A stretch of 64,000 nucleotides of DNA from Silvanigrella aquatica (GCF_001907975.1 NZ_CP017834.1:2501523-2565522), one strand, 5' to 3'; counted from the first letter of the stretch, positions 45,093-55,104 are shown. Translations and numbers: made by a program. The notes: generated by a model not told the origin, from the letters alone.

Positions 45093-46796
45093 TTATCTAT
45101 CGAGTTCGCCTGCAATGATGTTAATACTACCTAGAGCCGCAACAGCATCGGCAAGAAAATTGCCGTGAACCATAGCTGGAAATCCACTTAATATTGAAAA
45201 AGAAGGAGCACGACACTTCACTCTATAAGGATTTCCCGTACCATCAGAAATAACATAAAAACCGAGTTCACCATTTGCCGCTTCGCTGCGGTGATAAATC
45301 TCACCAACAGGTGGTTGTACACCTTTAATTATCAGCATAAAGTGATTCATTAATCCTTCAATATTTCCATACACATCTTTCTTAGATGGTAACACGATAT
45401 TTTTATCGGGAACATTGATAGGTCCTCCGGGCATATTTTTTAAACACCAGCGGATGATTTTAATACTTTGACGAACTTCTTCCATACGAACAAGGTAACG
45501 ATCATAAGTGTCGCCATGGGTTCCTACAGGCACGTCGAAATCGACTTGATCGTAAAACCAATAAGGCTCTTCTTTGCGGATGTCATATTCAAAACCAGTT
45601 GCTCTTAAGCAAGGTCCTGTGTAGCCGTGTTGCACAGCAAGATCCTTTGGAAGAATTCCCGATCCTTTTGTACGTTGCACAAAAATTCTGTTTGTCGTCA
45701 CAAGATTTTCAACTTCTTGATGACGTTTTTCTATTTTGTCGACAACAGTGCTACAGTTTTCTAGCCAACCTTCGGGAACATCAAAACCCATCCCACCAAT
45801 TCTCATTAAAGAAACAGTGAGCCTTGCTCCACAAAGACTTTCAAATAAGGTATAAATATCTTCTCTCTCTTCAAATAAATAGAAGAAAGCCGTAATGGCG
45901 CCTAAGTCAACAAGATTTGTCCCAATACAAACAAAATGATCCATTATACGAGAAAGTTCATCAATAATCATGCGCATCATTTGCGCACGCGGTGGTACTT
46001 TAATACCAATAAGTTTTTCTATAGTTTCACAAAAAGCACTATTATTCATGGGTGAAGAACAATAATTTAAGCGATCTGTATAAGGAATAATTTGATTATA
46101 ATTATGTGTTTCACACATCTTTTCAAAACAACGATGCAAATATCCAATTTCAACATCCATTTCCCTAATGCGTTCACCACCGTCAATAACGGACATAAAG
46201 CGTAAGGTACCATGAGTTGCGGGATGCGCAGGACCAATATTAATCCACATAAGATCTTCATGATCGTATTTACTCATGAGGCGCTGTCTATCACGATCAA
46301 AAGTATTTTCCAGCGCTTCTCCACGCATAGCTTGATTTTGATCGGCAGGATAATCCTTACGCATAGGATGTCCTACAAATTCATGATGAGTTAATATTCT
46401 TCGCATGTCAGGATGACCGGCAAATTGTATGCCATACATGTCCCATGCTTCACGCTCAAGCCAGTTGGCCACTTTCCAAACAGAATGTATTGAGGGAATA
46501 AATTCTTTCTCTCCCACAGAACATTTTATTCTCAAACGTTTTTTTAATTTAGGACAAAGCAAATGATACACAACATCAAAACGTTGTGCTCTCTCTGGCC
46601 AATCCACCCCACAGAGATCCATTAAAAAATGAAAACCATGATTGTCATGAAGACATGACATGACCTCAATTATTTTTTCTTTGTCAACTATAAGAGTTTG
46701 CTCACTTGTAAACTGTGTGCGCTCTTCAAATTGCAGAAATTCTGCTGGTACTATTTTTTTCAAATCATCAATAATCGTAGCGTAAAAAGCATCCAT
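45093..46796 (-). CDS. nuoCD: Fused NADH-quinone oxidoreductase subunits C and D (NuoCD)
   Basis: A 567-residue fusion. The N-terminal NuoC part has LCGVDWPERAQRFDVVYHL and the REAWDMYGIQFAGHPD-RRIL motif. The C-terminal NuoD part starts at NIGPAHPATHGTLR and includes IPYTDRLNYCSSPMNN and IRIGGMGFD-type motifs. The NuoD quinone-site His and Tyr appear conserved. ATG 46796 was preferred over 46859 because a strong ggggagg lies 11 nt upstream; the longer form adds 21 residues without an obvious site. It is the first gene of the nuo run and is divergent from the YciO/Sua5 gene. Confidence 0.92.
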   Translation of the reverse strand: MDAFYATIIDDLKKIVPAEFLQFEERTQFTSEQTLIVDKEKIIEVMSCLHDNHGFHFLMDLCGVDWPERAQRFDVVYHLLCPKLKKRLRIKCSVGEKEFIPSIHSVWKVANWLEREAWDMYGIQFAGHPDMRRILTHHEFVGHPMRKDYPADQNQAMRGEALENTFDRDRQRLMSKYDHEDLMWINIGPAHPATHGTLRFMSVIDGGERIREMDVEIGYLHRCFEKMCETHNYNQIIPYTDRLNYCSSPMNNSAFCETIEKLIGIKVPPRAQMMRMIIDELSRIMDHFVCIGTNLVDLGAITAFFYLFEEREDIYTLFESLCGARLTVSLMRIGGMGFDVPEGWLENCSTVVDKIEKRHQEVENLVTTNRIFVQRTKGSGILPKDLAVQHGYTGPCLRATGFEYDIRKEEPYWFYDQVDFDVPVGTHGDTYDRYLVRMEEVRQSIKIIRWCLKNMPGGPINVPDKNIVLPSKKDVYGNIEGLMNHFMLIIKGVQPPVGEIYHRSEAANGELGFYVISDGTGNPYRVKCRAPSFSILSGFPAMVHGNFLADAVAALGSINIIAGELDR

Positions 46797-46980
46797 CGCG
46801 GATATATCCTCCCCTGACGTGCTACATTTTCGGTGCCATAAGAATTCATCTCGAATCATATGTCAACTTGCAGTAAGTGGAATGTGAAAGAAACTCAATC
46901 CTTCAAGAAAAGATGAAATGACAAAAGTGTTTTCACATTGTACAAACTCATTCTCTCATAATGGGAAAGAAGGCAATCGC

Positions 46981-47661
46981 ATGACCCAAGTTTTAAGCAT
47001 ACATCAAAAGAATCCTGATAAAAGACGCATTAAAGAAGTCATCGAAATTCTTGACGGCGGGGGAATCGTCCTCGCTCCGAGCGAAACCGGTTACTGTTTT
47101 ATAGGATCAGCGTCCCAGGATTCCACTCATGATAAACTTTTGCGGTTACGCCCCGGTCACCCTAAAAACAAACCTTTCAGTCTCTTGTGCAAAGATATTT
47201 CCCAAGTAAGCAAAATAGCAAATTTAAACACACAAACCTTTCGTATTGCAACCCGCGCCTGGCCAGGCCCCTATACCTTCGTTTTACCAAGCACAAAAAA
47301 TACTCCCAAAATTGCATCGGGAAGCAAAAGAAAAACAGTGGGAATTCGCATCTCCAATCATCCCATTATAAGTAGCATACTACACGAGCTACAATACCCC
47401 CTTCTTGTAACAAGTGTGACCGATGAAGACGAGCTCATTGCTCAAGAATATTTTGAAAACAAAGTGGAACAAGATTTCTGGTGGACTAACGTAACAGATA
47501 TTTGTCACCAAACTGCGGCTCATGGAAGAATAGACCTTGCCATTGAAATAAATGAAATCGTACCCATACATGTTTCAACCATTGTTGACTTTACAGAAAA
47601 TCCTCCTCAGTTACTCCGCGATGGGGGATGGGAATTGGAATTTTTAGGTATTTTTGAATAA
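46981..47661 (+). CDS. YciO/Sua5/YrdC-family L-threonylcarbamoyladenylate synthase-like protein
   Basis: A 226-residue protein with the YrdC fold: EILDGGGIVLAPSETGYCF, the PKNKPFSLLC and WPGPYTFVLPST motifs, and KTVGIRISNHP. The length and the ATG at 46981 with preceding gaaagaagg match YciO-type members; a longer start at 46918 has poorer context. YrdC/Sua5 makes threonylcarbamoyl-AMP for tRNA t6A37. YciO paralogs are similar but weaker, so the exact role is unsure. Divergent from nuoCD. Confidence 0.88.
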   Translation: MTQVLSIHQKNPDKRRIKEVIEILDGGGIVLAPSETGYCFIGSASQDSTHDKLLRLRPGHPKNKPFSLLCKDISQVSKIANLNTQTFRIATRAWPGPYTFVLPSTKNTPKIASGSKRKTVGIRISNHPIISSILHELQYPLLVTSVTDEDELIAQEYFENKVEQDFWWTNVTDICHQTAAHGRIDLAIEINEIVPIHVSTIVDFTENPPQLLRDGGWELEFLGIFE

Positions 47662-47871
47662 AATTCAACTCAATAAATACAAATAAATAGTAATATATCT
47701 ATTTTTTAAAATTAATTTCTTCAAATTAAATTATGCGTAGCATCAGAAAAAATTTTCAAATAGAAACAAAAAAAAATTGTAAAATTAAAAAAATTTAGTT
47801 ATGGTAATCTTTGCTACAAGATTTATACTGCATTTATATGATTATTTTCTTAATTTTATTGGAATAACTTT

Positions 47872-49452
47872 ATGACTCATTCAAATTATGAACAAATTAA
47901 AAATGGAATAACCAGCTATCTCTCTGAGGTAATTAGATATTTATACATCCCATTTATTGACATCTACGGTTATAATGATGAATTTTTTAAAACAGCTAAC
48001 AATTGGAAAGAGGGATTTATTTTTTTTCTAAATAATATAATATACATTATCTCAAATACAGAAAAAATTAATGAATCAAATAAAAATGATTATATTCAAA
48101 AAATTAAAGAAATTAGCAAAAATAATGCCTATGCATACAGCTTCAGATTCACTCAAGTCATGACTATTTTTCAACATTTTTTGAAAGAAATCGCTCCCCA
48201 AAAATCTCCCTCTCCTAATCTAAAAAGTTTTTTGAATACAATAAGCCCTTCTACAAGTGAATCAAAACAAGAAAGGACAAAGTTTTTAGAGCTTTTTAGG
48301 TTACGATTGGTTGAAATCAAAATAAAAACTCAATTATACAAAACAAAAATTACTTTAGAAGAAATTTTAGGAAGTCGTGAGTTATTAACTCAATATAAAA
48401 AAGCCATTGCAGAAGAAAATAAAAGTAAACATTTTCACAAGGCAGTCATTTTAAACGGCTCATTTCATTGTGATAAAATAAAATGGGATCATAAAGCTCA
48501 CATTATTGTAGCGGGCCCCTCAGGAGTGGGAAAATCTTTTAATTCAAAAAGAATTATCGATTATTTAGCGAATCAAAACTTTTCACTTAGCTCTAATATA
48601 CCTGCGAATGGATCGTTTATTCAAGATTTTATATTTATTGATGGCGGAATTCCAAGAAATGTTTCTCAAATAAGAAATGTTGTTCTTCAATGCGCCTTAG
48701 TCTTAGGATATTCAGGAATTTCAGATTTACATGCCATGACAAAGTTTGATGTAAAAAGTAAAATTAAAAAAGTAGCTATGAATCATAACGTTCATATTAT
48801 TGAACCACTCACCTTTGTAAGGCATTACTATACACCCTCTCTTGAATCGGGCTATAAATTCTTTAAAGAGGAATTCATATATAAACCCTATCACTTAATT
48901 TTCGTGAACATTGAAGGCGATAAACTACAAACTCTCAGCAATCAAGAAAAAAGAGCTTGGTTTATAGATAGCGAAGCGAAGCCTAAAGAATATGTTTCTC
49001 CTCTAAATACAGATATAGGTTGTGAATCCAAAAAAGGAGAAGGCAATTACGATGAAGGTATCAAAGCATCGAATCATTTTGCAGAAATTTACCATAAAAA
49101 ATATATCAGCAAAAACAAAGAAAAATATCCGTCTATTTATATTGAATTTATGAGTATACAAAATTCTAAAACTGCAGAATTAATATTAAATAAATCGTGT
49201 AATTTAATAAAAATAAATTGCGCAGAATTGAATAATATAAAGCTACCAGGAATTCCAAAAATATTTATGAGTGGAATTTGGGTAAATAAACACAAAGACA
49301 AACTTATTGAACAAATTAAATTAGAAATCAATAAAAATAAACAAATTCAAAACGAACCACTCAACGTATTTATGAAAAATAATTTTAAGAAAATTACCTC
49401 TGAATATAGCCACAGCATTAAAAGAAAACAAAATAAATCTAAATTTTTATAA
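47872..49452 (+). CDS. Hypothetical P-loop NTPase/kinase-like protein
   Basis: A 526-residue cytosolic-looking protein. Residues 1 to about 195 are helical. A Walker A loop IIVAGPSGVGKSFNSK lies at 211-226. A Walker B-like FIFIDGGIPRNVSQI at 253-267 is followed by LVLGYSGISDLH. The C-terminal 150 residues are Lys/Asn-rich. The GPSGVGKS plus IDGG pattern resembles kinases such as zeta-toxin-like proteins, but no known family was recognised with confidence. It has no signal peptide. It sits alone between the YciO gene and the convergent DoxX gene (2-nt spacing). Confidence 0.6.
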   Translation: MTHSNYEQIKNGITSYLSEVIRYLYIPFIDIYGYNDEFFKTANNWKEGFIFFLNNIIYIISNTEKINESNKNDYIQKIKEISKNNAYAYSFRFTQVMTIFQHFLKEIAPQKSPSPNLKSFLNTISPSTSESKQERTKFLELFRLRLVEIKIKTQLYKTKITLEEILGSRELLTQYKKAIAEENKSKHFHKAVILNGSFHCDKIKWDHKAHIIVAGPSGVGKSFNSKRIIDYLANQNFSLSSNIPANGSFIQDFIFIDGGIPRNVSQIRNVVLQCALVLGYSGISDLHAMTKFDVKSKIKKVAMNHNVHIIEPLTFVRHYYTPSLESGYKFFKEEFIYKPYHLIFVNIEGDKLQTLSNQEKRAWFIDSEAKPKEYVSPLNTDIGCESKKGEGNYDEGIKASNHFAEIYHKKYISKNKEKYPSIYIEFMSIQNSKTAELILNKSCNLIKINCAELNNIKLPGIPKIFMSGIWVNKHKDKLIEQIKLEINKNKQIQNEPLNVFMKNNFKKITSEYSHSIKRKQNKSKFL

Positions 49453-49454
49453 AA

Positions 49455-49820
49455 CTATTTCTTTTTCCATAGCATATAAGATATTAAAATAATCACAAGC
49501 ACAAAAAGAGGAACTGCGACTTTAGATAAAGGATCACCATTAAAATAGTGAGACATAGAAGCACCAATAACATTAATCACAAATCCAGCGTAAGCCCATT
49601 CTTTGAGAGTTTGAAATCGACCATACAAAATAGCAATAGCGCCTAATATTTTAGCAATACCTAAAATTTTCAGCAAGTAAACAGGATAGCCAAGAGCCTT
49701 TACTCCCTCAACCATTTGCGGATTTGCAGTTAGATAACCGATTGCAGAAAAGACCATTAAAGATAAAAATGCTAATGTAACAATCCAATAAATAAATTTA
49801 AGCTTTCTAACAGCTCCCAT
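49455..49820 (-). CDS. DoxX-family membrane protein
   Basis: A 121-residue protein with four hydrophobic segments (about 8-28, 45-60, 70-90 and 100-118). The middle resembles DoxX (LKILGIAKILGAIAILYG, WAYAGFVINVIGA). ATG 49820 is preceded by ataggagg, whereas the longer ORF start at 49889 has none. DoxX-like proteins are small membrane proteins of largely unknown function, sometimes linked to thiol redox. Convergent with the P-loop gene. Confidence 0.82.
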   Translation of the reverse strand: MGAVRKLKFIYWIVTLAFLSLMVFSAIGYLTANPQMVEGVKALGYPVYLLKILGIAKILGAIAILYGRFQTLKEWAYAGFVINVIGASMSHYFNGDPLSKVAVPLFVLVIILISYMLWKKK

Positions 49821-49975
49821 AAAACCTCCTATACTAAAAATGTAACGAAAGTATTTTATAATGAAATTAGAGCAATAAAAATGCGCCAAAAAAAATATCT
49901 TAATTTTGTCATTAGTAAAATTAAAGATTTCAGATTTAATTTAATATCCCATAAATTGAAAGAAATATTCAAATA

Positions 49976-51310
49976 CTACAAAACTACATGTCTCACATGA
50001 TCACCAATGGGTGATGCAAAGAAATCTTCGACACAGTTTCCTTCAAATGCCACAAGGCTTGCTTTTTTTCCTAATTCAATTGTGCCATAGGAATCTTCAG
50101 CGCCCAAAGCAAATGCCGCATTCACTGTAACTCCCGCATAAACCTCGGGCAATGAAAAAGCGCACTGCGATAAAGCAAGGTAACAAGCAAACCAAATGTT
50201 ATTTGCAATGGAACTTCCTGGATTAAAATCGCTGGCAATGGCAACACGAACACCGGATGCGCGCCATCTTTTAGCGTCAACATAAGGAATGCGACTAAAA
50301 AAACTTGTTGCTGGTAAAGCAACAGCTATCACACCAAGAGCAGCAAGACGCCCTAAATCAGATTCTGTGGAATATTGGCAATGATCAACCGTTAAAACCC
50401 TGCCTTTTTGTCTTCTTTTTCGTGATGTTTGTTCAACACGTCGCGCCAGTTCCGCAGCAAGTTCTGCTCCGCCACTGCGGGAAAACTCGTCAGAGTGAAT
50501 ATGAATATCTAAACCATGTTGCAGAGCCGCGCCCAACCAACGTTCTGATTGTTCCTTTGTAAAATAATTTCGTTCGAGAAAGATATCTGCCGCAAGAGGA
50601 AGTGCAATTCCTTTTTTAACAGCTTCTTCGCCCAAAGCGCCAATATTAGGAAGATCTTCAACTAAAGCTTGAATATAATTATCTAGACCTCGATAGTCAG
50701 GACTTGCCGCATGAGGTCCTAAATATGTAGGAGATAATACTGGTAATTCATGGGAATCTTCACCTAAATAAGCGTCATAAAGTGCTTCAAGCATTTTTCT
50801 TTCTTCAACCGGATTTAAACCGTATCCTGTTTTTGCTTCGAGTAAAACAACTCCTTTTGCTAAAGCTGTTTTTGCATTTGATTTATAATTTTCAGTTAAT
50901 TTTTGTTTCGTTACCGCACGGGTTGCTTTCATAGTCGCGGTAATACCACCATTTTTTGCCGCAATTTCTTCGTAAGTCATTCCTTGTGACTTTAAAACAG
51001 TTTCTATAGCTCGACTTCCTGCAAAAATCGGATGATTATGACAATCAATGAGACCAGGAATTAGAACCAAATGAGATGCATCGATAATTTCAAATTCATT
51101 TAAATTTTCAATTTTTTCAGATAAATTTTGCCCTAGAGCATGAAATACACCATCGATTATAGCAACATCGCAGTGTTGCATAATCGACATTTCTTTTTGT
51201 GTCATACTATTATTTTCGATATTATTCCATCCTTGCATTGTCACTACACAAGGGGAATTTTTAAATAATATTTTTTTATTCTTTTTTGTAGACCATATTT
51301 TTGCCGCCAT
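49976..51310 (-). CDS. hutI: Imidazolonepropionase (HutI)
   Basis: A 444-residue amidohydrolase with metal-binding DCHNHPIFAGSR, the LEAKTGYGL and LGPHAAS motifs, HIHSDEFSRSGG and VDHCQY, then IASDFNPGSS. It hydrolyses imidazolone-5-propionate to N-formimino-L-glutamate in histidine breakdown. Its start overlaps the end of hutU by 35 nt, so translation is likely coupled. A gaggtg ribosome-binding site precedes the ATG. hutH and hutG are not in the window. Confidence 0.95.
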   Translation of the reverse strand: MAAKIWSTKKNKKILFKNSPCVVTMQGWNNIENNSMTQKEMSIMQHCDVAIIDGVFHALGQNLSEKIENLNEFEIIDASHLVLIPGLIDCHNHPIFAGSRAIETVLKSQGMTYEEIAAKNGGITATMKATRAVTKQKLTENYKSNAKTALAKGVVLLEAKTGYGLNPVEERKMLEALYDAYLGEDSHELPVLSPTYLGPHAASPDYRGLDNYIQALVEDLPNIGALGEEAVKKGIALPLAADIFLERNYFTKEQSERWLGAALQHGLDIHIHSDEFSRSGGAELAAELARRVEQTSRKRRQKGRVLTVDHCQYSTESDLGRLAALGVIAVALPATSFFSRIPYVDAKRWRASGVRVAIASDFNPGSSIANNIWFACYLALSQCAFSLPEVYAGVTVNAAFALGAEDSYGTIELGKKASLVAFEGNCVEDFFASPIGDHVRHVVL

Positions 51311-53045
51311 GATTCACCTCAGCTTGTGATAAATTTCGAGGATAAAAATGAGGAGAGTCTGGTTCTACAGCTCGACTCATATGTTCCTCTGCAATTTTTT
51401 GAGAAATGTCATAACCTGCATCGGCATGACGAAATATTCCCATTGCAGGGTCAAATGTTAAGACTCTTTTTAAACGCTCTGCGGCTTCTGCGGTTCCGTC
51501 TGCCACAATCACCATGCCAGCATGTAAAGAATATCCCATGCCAACTCCACCACCATGATGAAAACTAACCCAAGACGCACCACTAGAAATATTGCCAAAG
51601 GCATTGAGTAGAGCCCAATCTGCTACGGCATCACTGCCATCAGCCATGGATTCTGTTTCTCTATAGGGAGAGGCCACACTTCCGCAGTCGAGATGATCTC
51701 TTCCAATAACCACGGGACAAGATATTTCTTTTGTTTTTACCATCTGGTTCAAGAGTAACCCTGCTTTTAATCTATCACCATAGCCAAGCCACAAAATTCT
51801 GGCAGGCAAACCTTGTATCGAGATCCTTTTTGGCGCCACAGATAACCATCTTTGAATATCTTTGTGATTTGGAAATAAATTCAACAACGCTTGATCGGCT
51901 TTTTTGAGATCTTCTGCTTCACCGCTTAGCATAATAAAACGAAAGGGTCCCTTGCCTTTACAAAATAAAGGACGAATATATTCGGGAACAAAACCCTTGA
52001 TATCGAAAGCATTTTCAACGCCCACTTTTTTTGCCATAGCACGAATATTGTTGCCATAATCAAAGGTAGGAATACCTCTGCTTTTTAATTCAAGTAAACA
52101 TTTTAAATGTTTACCAATACTTTTTAATGCATCTTGCTCCACTTTTTTGGGATTGGCCTTTCTTTCATGAATGACTTGTTCCATGGAATATCCTTGGGGA
52201 ACATAACCGTAAGTAGGATCATGGGAAGAGGTTTGATCGGTGACAAGACTTGGTTTAAAGTCGGCGCGCTCTAAGAGTTTAGGTAACAGATCAACCGCAT
52301 TCCCAATAAGAGCAATACTGCGCGCTTTTCCTTCTATAAGACTTGATTTTAAGGCTTCCATAGCTGCCGGAATGTCGTCATAAATTTCGTCCAAATATTT
52401 TGATTTTAAGCGCATTTCAGCGCGAGAACGATCGACCTCAATTCCTAAAAAGCACGCTCCTGTCAGAACCGCTGCCAAGGGTTGTGCCCCTCCCATGCCG
52501 CCTAATCCTGAAGAAAAAACAAATTTCCCCTTTGTTTCTCCATTGTAATGTTGCTGAAAGGCTTCGTAAAAAGTTTCATATGTCCCTTGTACAATTCCTT
52601 GAGATCCGATGTATATCCAACTTCCTGCTGTCATTTGGCCATACATCATAAGGCCTTTTTTTTCGAGATCATCAAAATGCTCCCAATGTGCCCAATTTCC
52701 AACTAAATTACTATTTGCGATTAAAACGCGGGGAGAGTGACTCCATGTTTTAATGCGGGCTACAGGACTTCCACTTTGTATGAGAAGAGATTCATCACTT
52801 TCAAGCTCCTGCAAAGCTTTGGTAATATTTTTAAAGTCAGAATGAGAACGTGCGGCCTTACCCCGCCCCCCATAAACGACAAGTTCTGCAGGATTTTCGG
52901 CAACTTCTTTATCTAAATTATTTAATAACATACGTAATGCGGCTTCCTGCAACCAGCCCTTCGTATTGAGTTTTGAACCGCGCGGAGCCGGTTCACCAGG
53001 AATAAAATTTTTAGTTGTAGAAAGGATCATATTTTGAGTAGACAT
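51276..53045 (-). CDS. hutU: Urocanate hydratase (HutU)
   Basis: A 589-residue protein. Markers are GGLGGMGGAQPL near the NAD+ binding site, VTDQTSSHDPTYGYVPQGY, and CPVVIGRDHLDCGSVASPYRET with the catalytic Asp. It converts urocanate to imidazolonepropionate using bound NAD+. ATG 53045 (MSTQNM) was chosen because gtgagga lies upstream; the longer start at 53081 has no site and would overlap the trmH ribosome-binding region. Only 36 bp separates this start from the divergent methyltransferase start. Confidence 0.94.
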   Translation of the reverse strand: MSTQNMILSTTKNFIPGEPAPRGSKLNTKGWLQEAALRMLLNNLDKEVAENPAELVVYGGRGKAARSHSDFKNITKALQELESDESLLIQSGSPVARIKTWSHSPRVLIANSNLVGNWAHWEHFDDLEKKGLMMYGQMTAGSWIYIGSQGIVQGTYETFYEAFQQHYNGETKGKFVFSSGLGGMGGAQPLAAVLTGACFLGIEVDRSRAEMRLKSKYLDEIYDDIPAAMEALKSSLIEGKARSIALIGNAVDLLPKLLERADFKPSLVTDQTSSHDPTYGYVPQGYSMEQVIHERKANPKKVEQDALKSIGKHLKCLLELKSRGIPTFDYGNNIRAMAKKVGVENAFDIKGFVPEYIRPLFCKGKGPFRFIMLSGEAEDLKKADQALLNLFPNHKDIQRWLSVAPKRISIQGLPARILWLGYGDRLKAGLLLNQMVKTKEISCPVVIGRDHLDCGSVASPYRETESMADGSDAVADWALLNAFGNISSGASWVSFHHGGGVGMGYSLHAGMVIVADGTAEAAERLKRVLTFDPAMGIFRHADAGYDISQKIAEEHMSRAVEPDSPHFYPRNLSQAEVNHGGKNMVYKKE

Positions 53046-53081
53046 AAGAATCCTCACAAAAAAAGGGGAGAAAGGAAACAA

Positions 53082-53927
53082 ATGGTTAGCTCTGAAACAA
53101 AAACAAATTCAAATATGCCTACACAGTACTTTATTCCTGAGTACTTGAGAAATGATTTTGGAAAAATTAACGCTGCTCTAAGAGGCTTTTTAACAGAAAC
53201 GCGCTTAGCTAAAATGCAAAATATAGCTCAGAAAAGAAGCAGACAAGTTTTAACTGTTTTTGAAAACACTCATCATGCGCATAATATTAGTGCCATAATA
53301 AGAACAATAGATGCTTTTGGGTTTCTAGATCTTTTTTTTCTATATTCCAATTCCGAAATGCGCTTTAGAGCTGCGGATACTGTTGACAGAGGAGCAAGTC
53401 AGTGGCTTATGCCCAAACGCCTGACTTCCATAGAAGATTGCGCAAAAATATTAAAAGATAGCAATTATAAAATTGCACTGGTCTCTTTGCCCGATTTTTC
53501 GAGAACATCAGAGCATTACAACTATCACATTCCTTCATTTACAAGTCAAAAATTTTGCACTGATGAATTTAAAAACTTTATTGGAAATCAAAAAATTGCG
53601 CTTATTTTTGGAAGCGAATTGCATGGTGTTTCTCCAGAATGGAAAAATTATGCTGATATGTATTTATCCGTAGAAATGTATGGTTTTACTGAATCCTTAA
53701 ATGTTTCTGTTTGCGCGGGGATTTTATTACAATCTTTACGAGAAAGTTTATTACAAAGTCAAAAAAACTTTCATTTAAATATAAAAGAACAAGAGCTTAT
53801 TTTAGAACATTGGATTGCGAAAACATGCCCAAACGCACTGAACTATATTTCATCTCGCATGCCTGAACTTTTACCTTGGTTTGAATTTGTACGCAGTGGG
53901 CAATTTTTTCAGCCTCTATCTAAATAA
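53082..53927 (+). CDS. TrmH-family RNA 2'-O-methyltransferase
   Basis: A 281-residue SPOUT methyltransferase. The N-terminal RLAKMQNIAQKRSRQVLTVF and ENTHHAHNISAIIRTIDAFG are typical of TrmH (tRNA Gm18). The SAM-knot motifs IALIFGSELHGVSPEW and MYGFTESLNVSVCAGILL follow. It most likely methylates a tRNA ribose, but other SPOUT targets are possible. ATG 53082 is preceded by gagaaagga. It lies divergently from hutU. Confidence 0.88.
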   Translation: MVSSETKTNSNMPTQYFIPEYLRNDFGKINAALRGFLTETRLAKMQNIAQKRSRQVLTVFENTHHAHNISAIIRTIDAFGFLDLFFLYSNSEMRFRAADTVDRGASQWLMPKRLTSIEDCAKILKDSNYKIALVSLPDFSRTSEHYNYHIPSFTSQKFCTDEFKNFIGNQKIALIFGSELHGVSPEWKNYADMYLSVEMYGFTESLNVSVCAGILLQSLRESLLQSQKNFHLNIKEQELILEHWIAKTCPNALNYISSRMPELLPWFEFVRSGQFFQPLSK

Positions 53928-53987
53928 TATAAAATACCGATACTAAAAAATAATATTTAAACTTTAAAAATATTAGGTATTGCGTGT

Positions 53988-54977
53988 ATGCAATTAATCA
54001 AAAGAAAACCACATCTCGGATGGCTTATTAATATATTAGCTATTTTGTTAGCCTGTTTTCTTATGATGAACAGTTTATTTGGTTCCATATATGTCAATCA
54101 ATTAAAAAAGAAAATCTTAGGTCTTACAGATAATTATTTTTTAGCTCAAAGAGAAGTCCTTGAAGCCAAAGAGTCACTGTCAAAAGTTCATAGTAATATT
54201 TACAAATTTATAATATCTAATAGAAATAATACAAACAATAAAGATTTTGAACATAACAAACTTAAATTCATAAATGATACAAGAAAAAATTTAAACTACG
54301 TTGTATCTTATATAAAAGAAATCAGTAAATTTAACATTGACCCCTATATGTCAAAAAATGCAAAAACGCTTATTCCTTTAGCGACAGAGTATACAATATC
54401 ATTACAAAAATCAATTGAATTAAATTTACAAAAGAACTCTGAAAATTTTGATAATATTCTAAATACAATTTCAAATCAGGAAGAAAATTATAATAAAATA
54501 TTTTTTAATTTAGATATTCTTTCAAGACTCATTCAAGAAAAAGCGGTTAGTATTCGTATTTCAGATGATCTTTTATTACAATATTTGCCTGCTGTCTTTA
54601 TTTTAACGTTTTTTGCCGCTGCTATTTCTGGTGGTTGTTTTATTTATTTATCAAGAAGAGAAGTCAGAAAATCAATTATAGAAAACACTATTTTAATTTT
54701 AAATGAAGCTCGCGAATATCAAATGGACTGTATTGAAACACTACAAATTTGTAAGGAAATTTCAGAAAAAGGTGCGCAAAAGATTACGGAAATATACACT
54801 TCAGTTGACAATATTGATAAAAATTCAGAATTTCACAATATTATCGAGAAGTTTCGGCAGCATGCCCAGAAAATTGAAATCGCTTTTGAGACAAGACGTT
54901 ATCTACATGAAAGAGAAAAGTTAAAACTTGAAAAAGAGATTGAAGAAAGCAAAAACAAAGCAAAAACATTATATTAA
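53988..54977 (+). CDS. Membrane protein with periplasmic helical domain, sensor-like
   Basis: A 329-residue protein. TM1 (about 13-33) is followed by a roughly 165-residue periplasmic helical domain, then TM2 (about 198-222) and a cytosolic coiled-coil, Glu/Lys-rich tail (223-329). The layout resembles the four-helix-bundle input half of chemoreceptors or sensor kinases. No HAMP, signalling domain or kinase domain is seen, so it may pair with the downstream receiver-kinase. No strong ribosome-binding site. First gene of the signalling run. Confidence 0.65.
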   Translation: MQLIKRKPHLGWLINILAILLACFLMMNSLFGSIYVNQLKKKILGLTDNYFLAQREVLEAKESLSKVHSNIYKFIISNRNNTNNKDFEHNKLKFINDTRKNLNYVVSYIKEISKFNIDPYMSKNAKTLIPLATEYTISLQKSIELNLQKNSENFDNILNTISNQEENYNKIFFNLDILSRLIQEKAVSIRISDDLLLQYLPAVFILTFFAAAISGGCFIYLSRREVRKSIIENTILILNEAREYQMDCIETLQICKEISEKGAQKITEIYTSVDNIDKNSEFHNIIEKFRQHAQKIEIAFETRRYLHEREKLKLEKEIEESKNKAKTLY

Positions 54978-54987
54978 CAATAATTTT

Positions 54988-55104
54988 ATGGACTTGGCAA
55001 AAATTTCCCCTCCCTATTCTAAACGATTCCACGAAAAAGCCGATAACCCCTTGTTAGTTGTTCTAAAATTTTTAGAATTACAAAGGCTCCTGGAATGGAC
55101 TTAG
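54988..55104 (+). CDS. Possible 38-residue ORF between the sensor and receiver-kinase genes
   Basis: ATG at 54988, stop TAG at 55102-55104, overlapping the start of the receiver-kinase by 10 nt. The product is MDLAKISPPYSKRFHEKAD followed by a hydrophobic helix-like stretch (PLLVVLKFLELQRLL). An odd-length palindrome, ttctaaaatttttagaa, lies inside it at 55061-55077. It has no convincing ribosome-binding site and could be a leader that couples translation. Low support. Confidence 0.25.
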   Translation: MDLAKISPPYSKRFHEKADNPLLVVLKFLELQRLLEWT

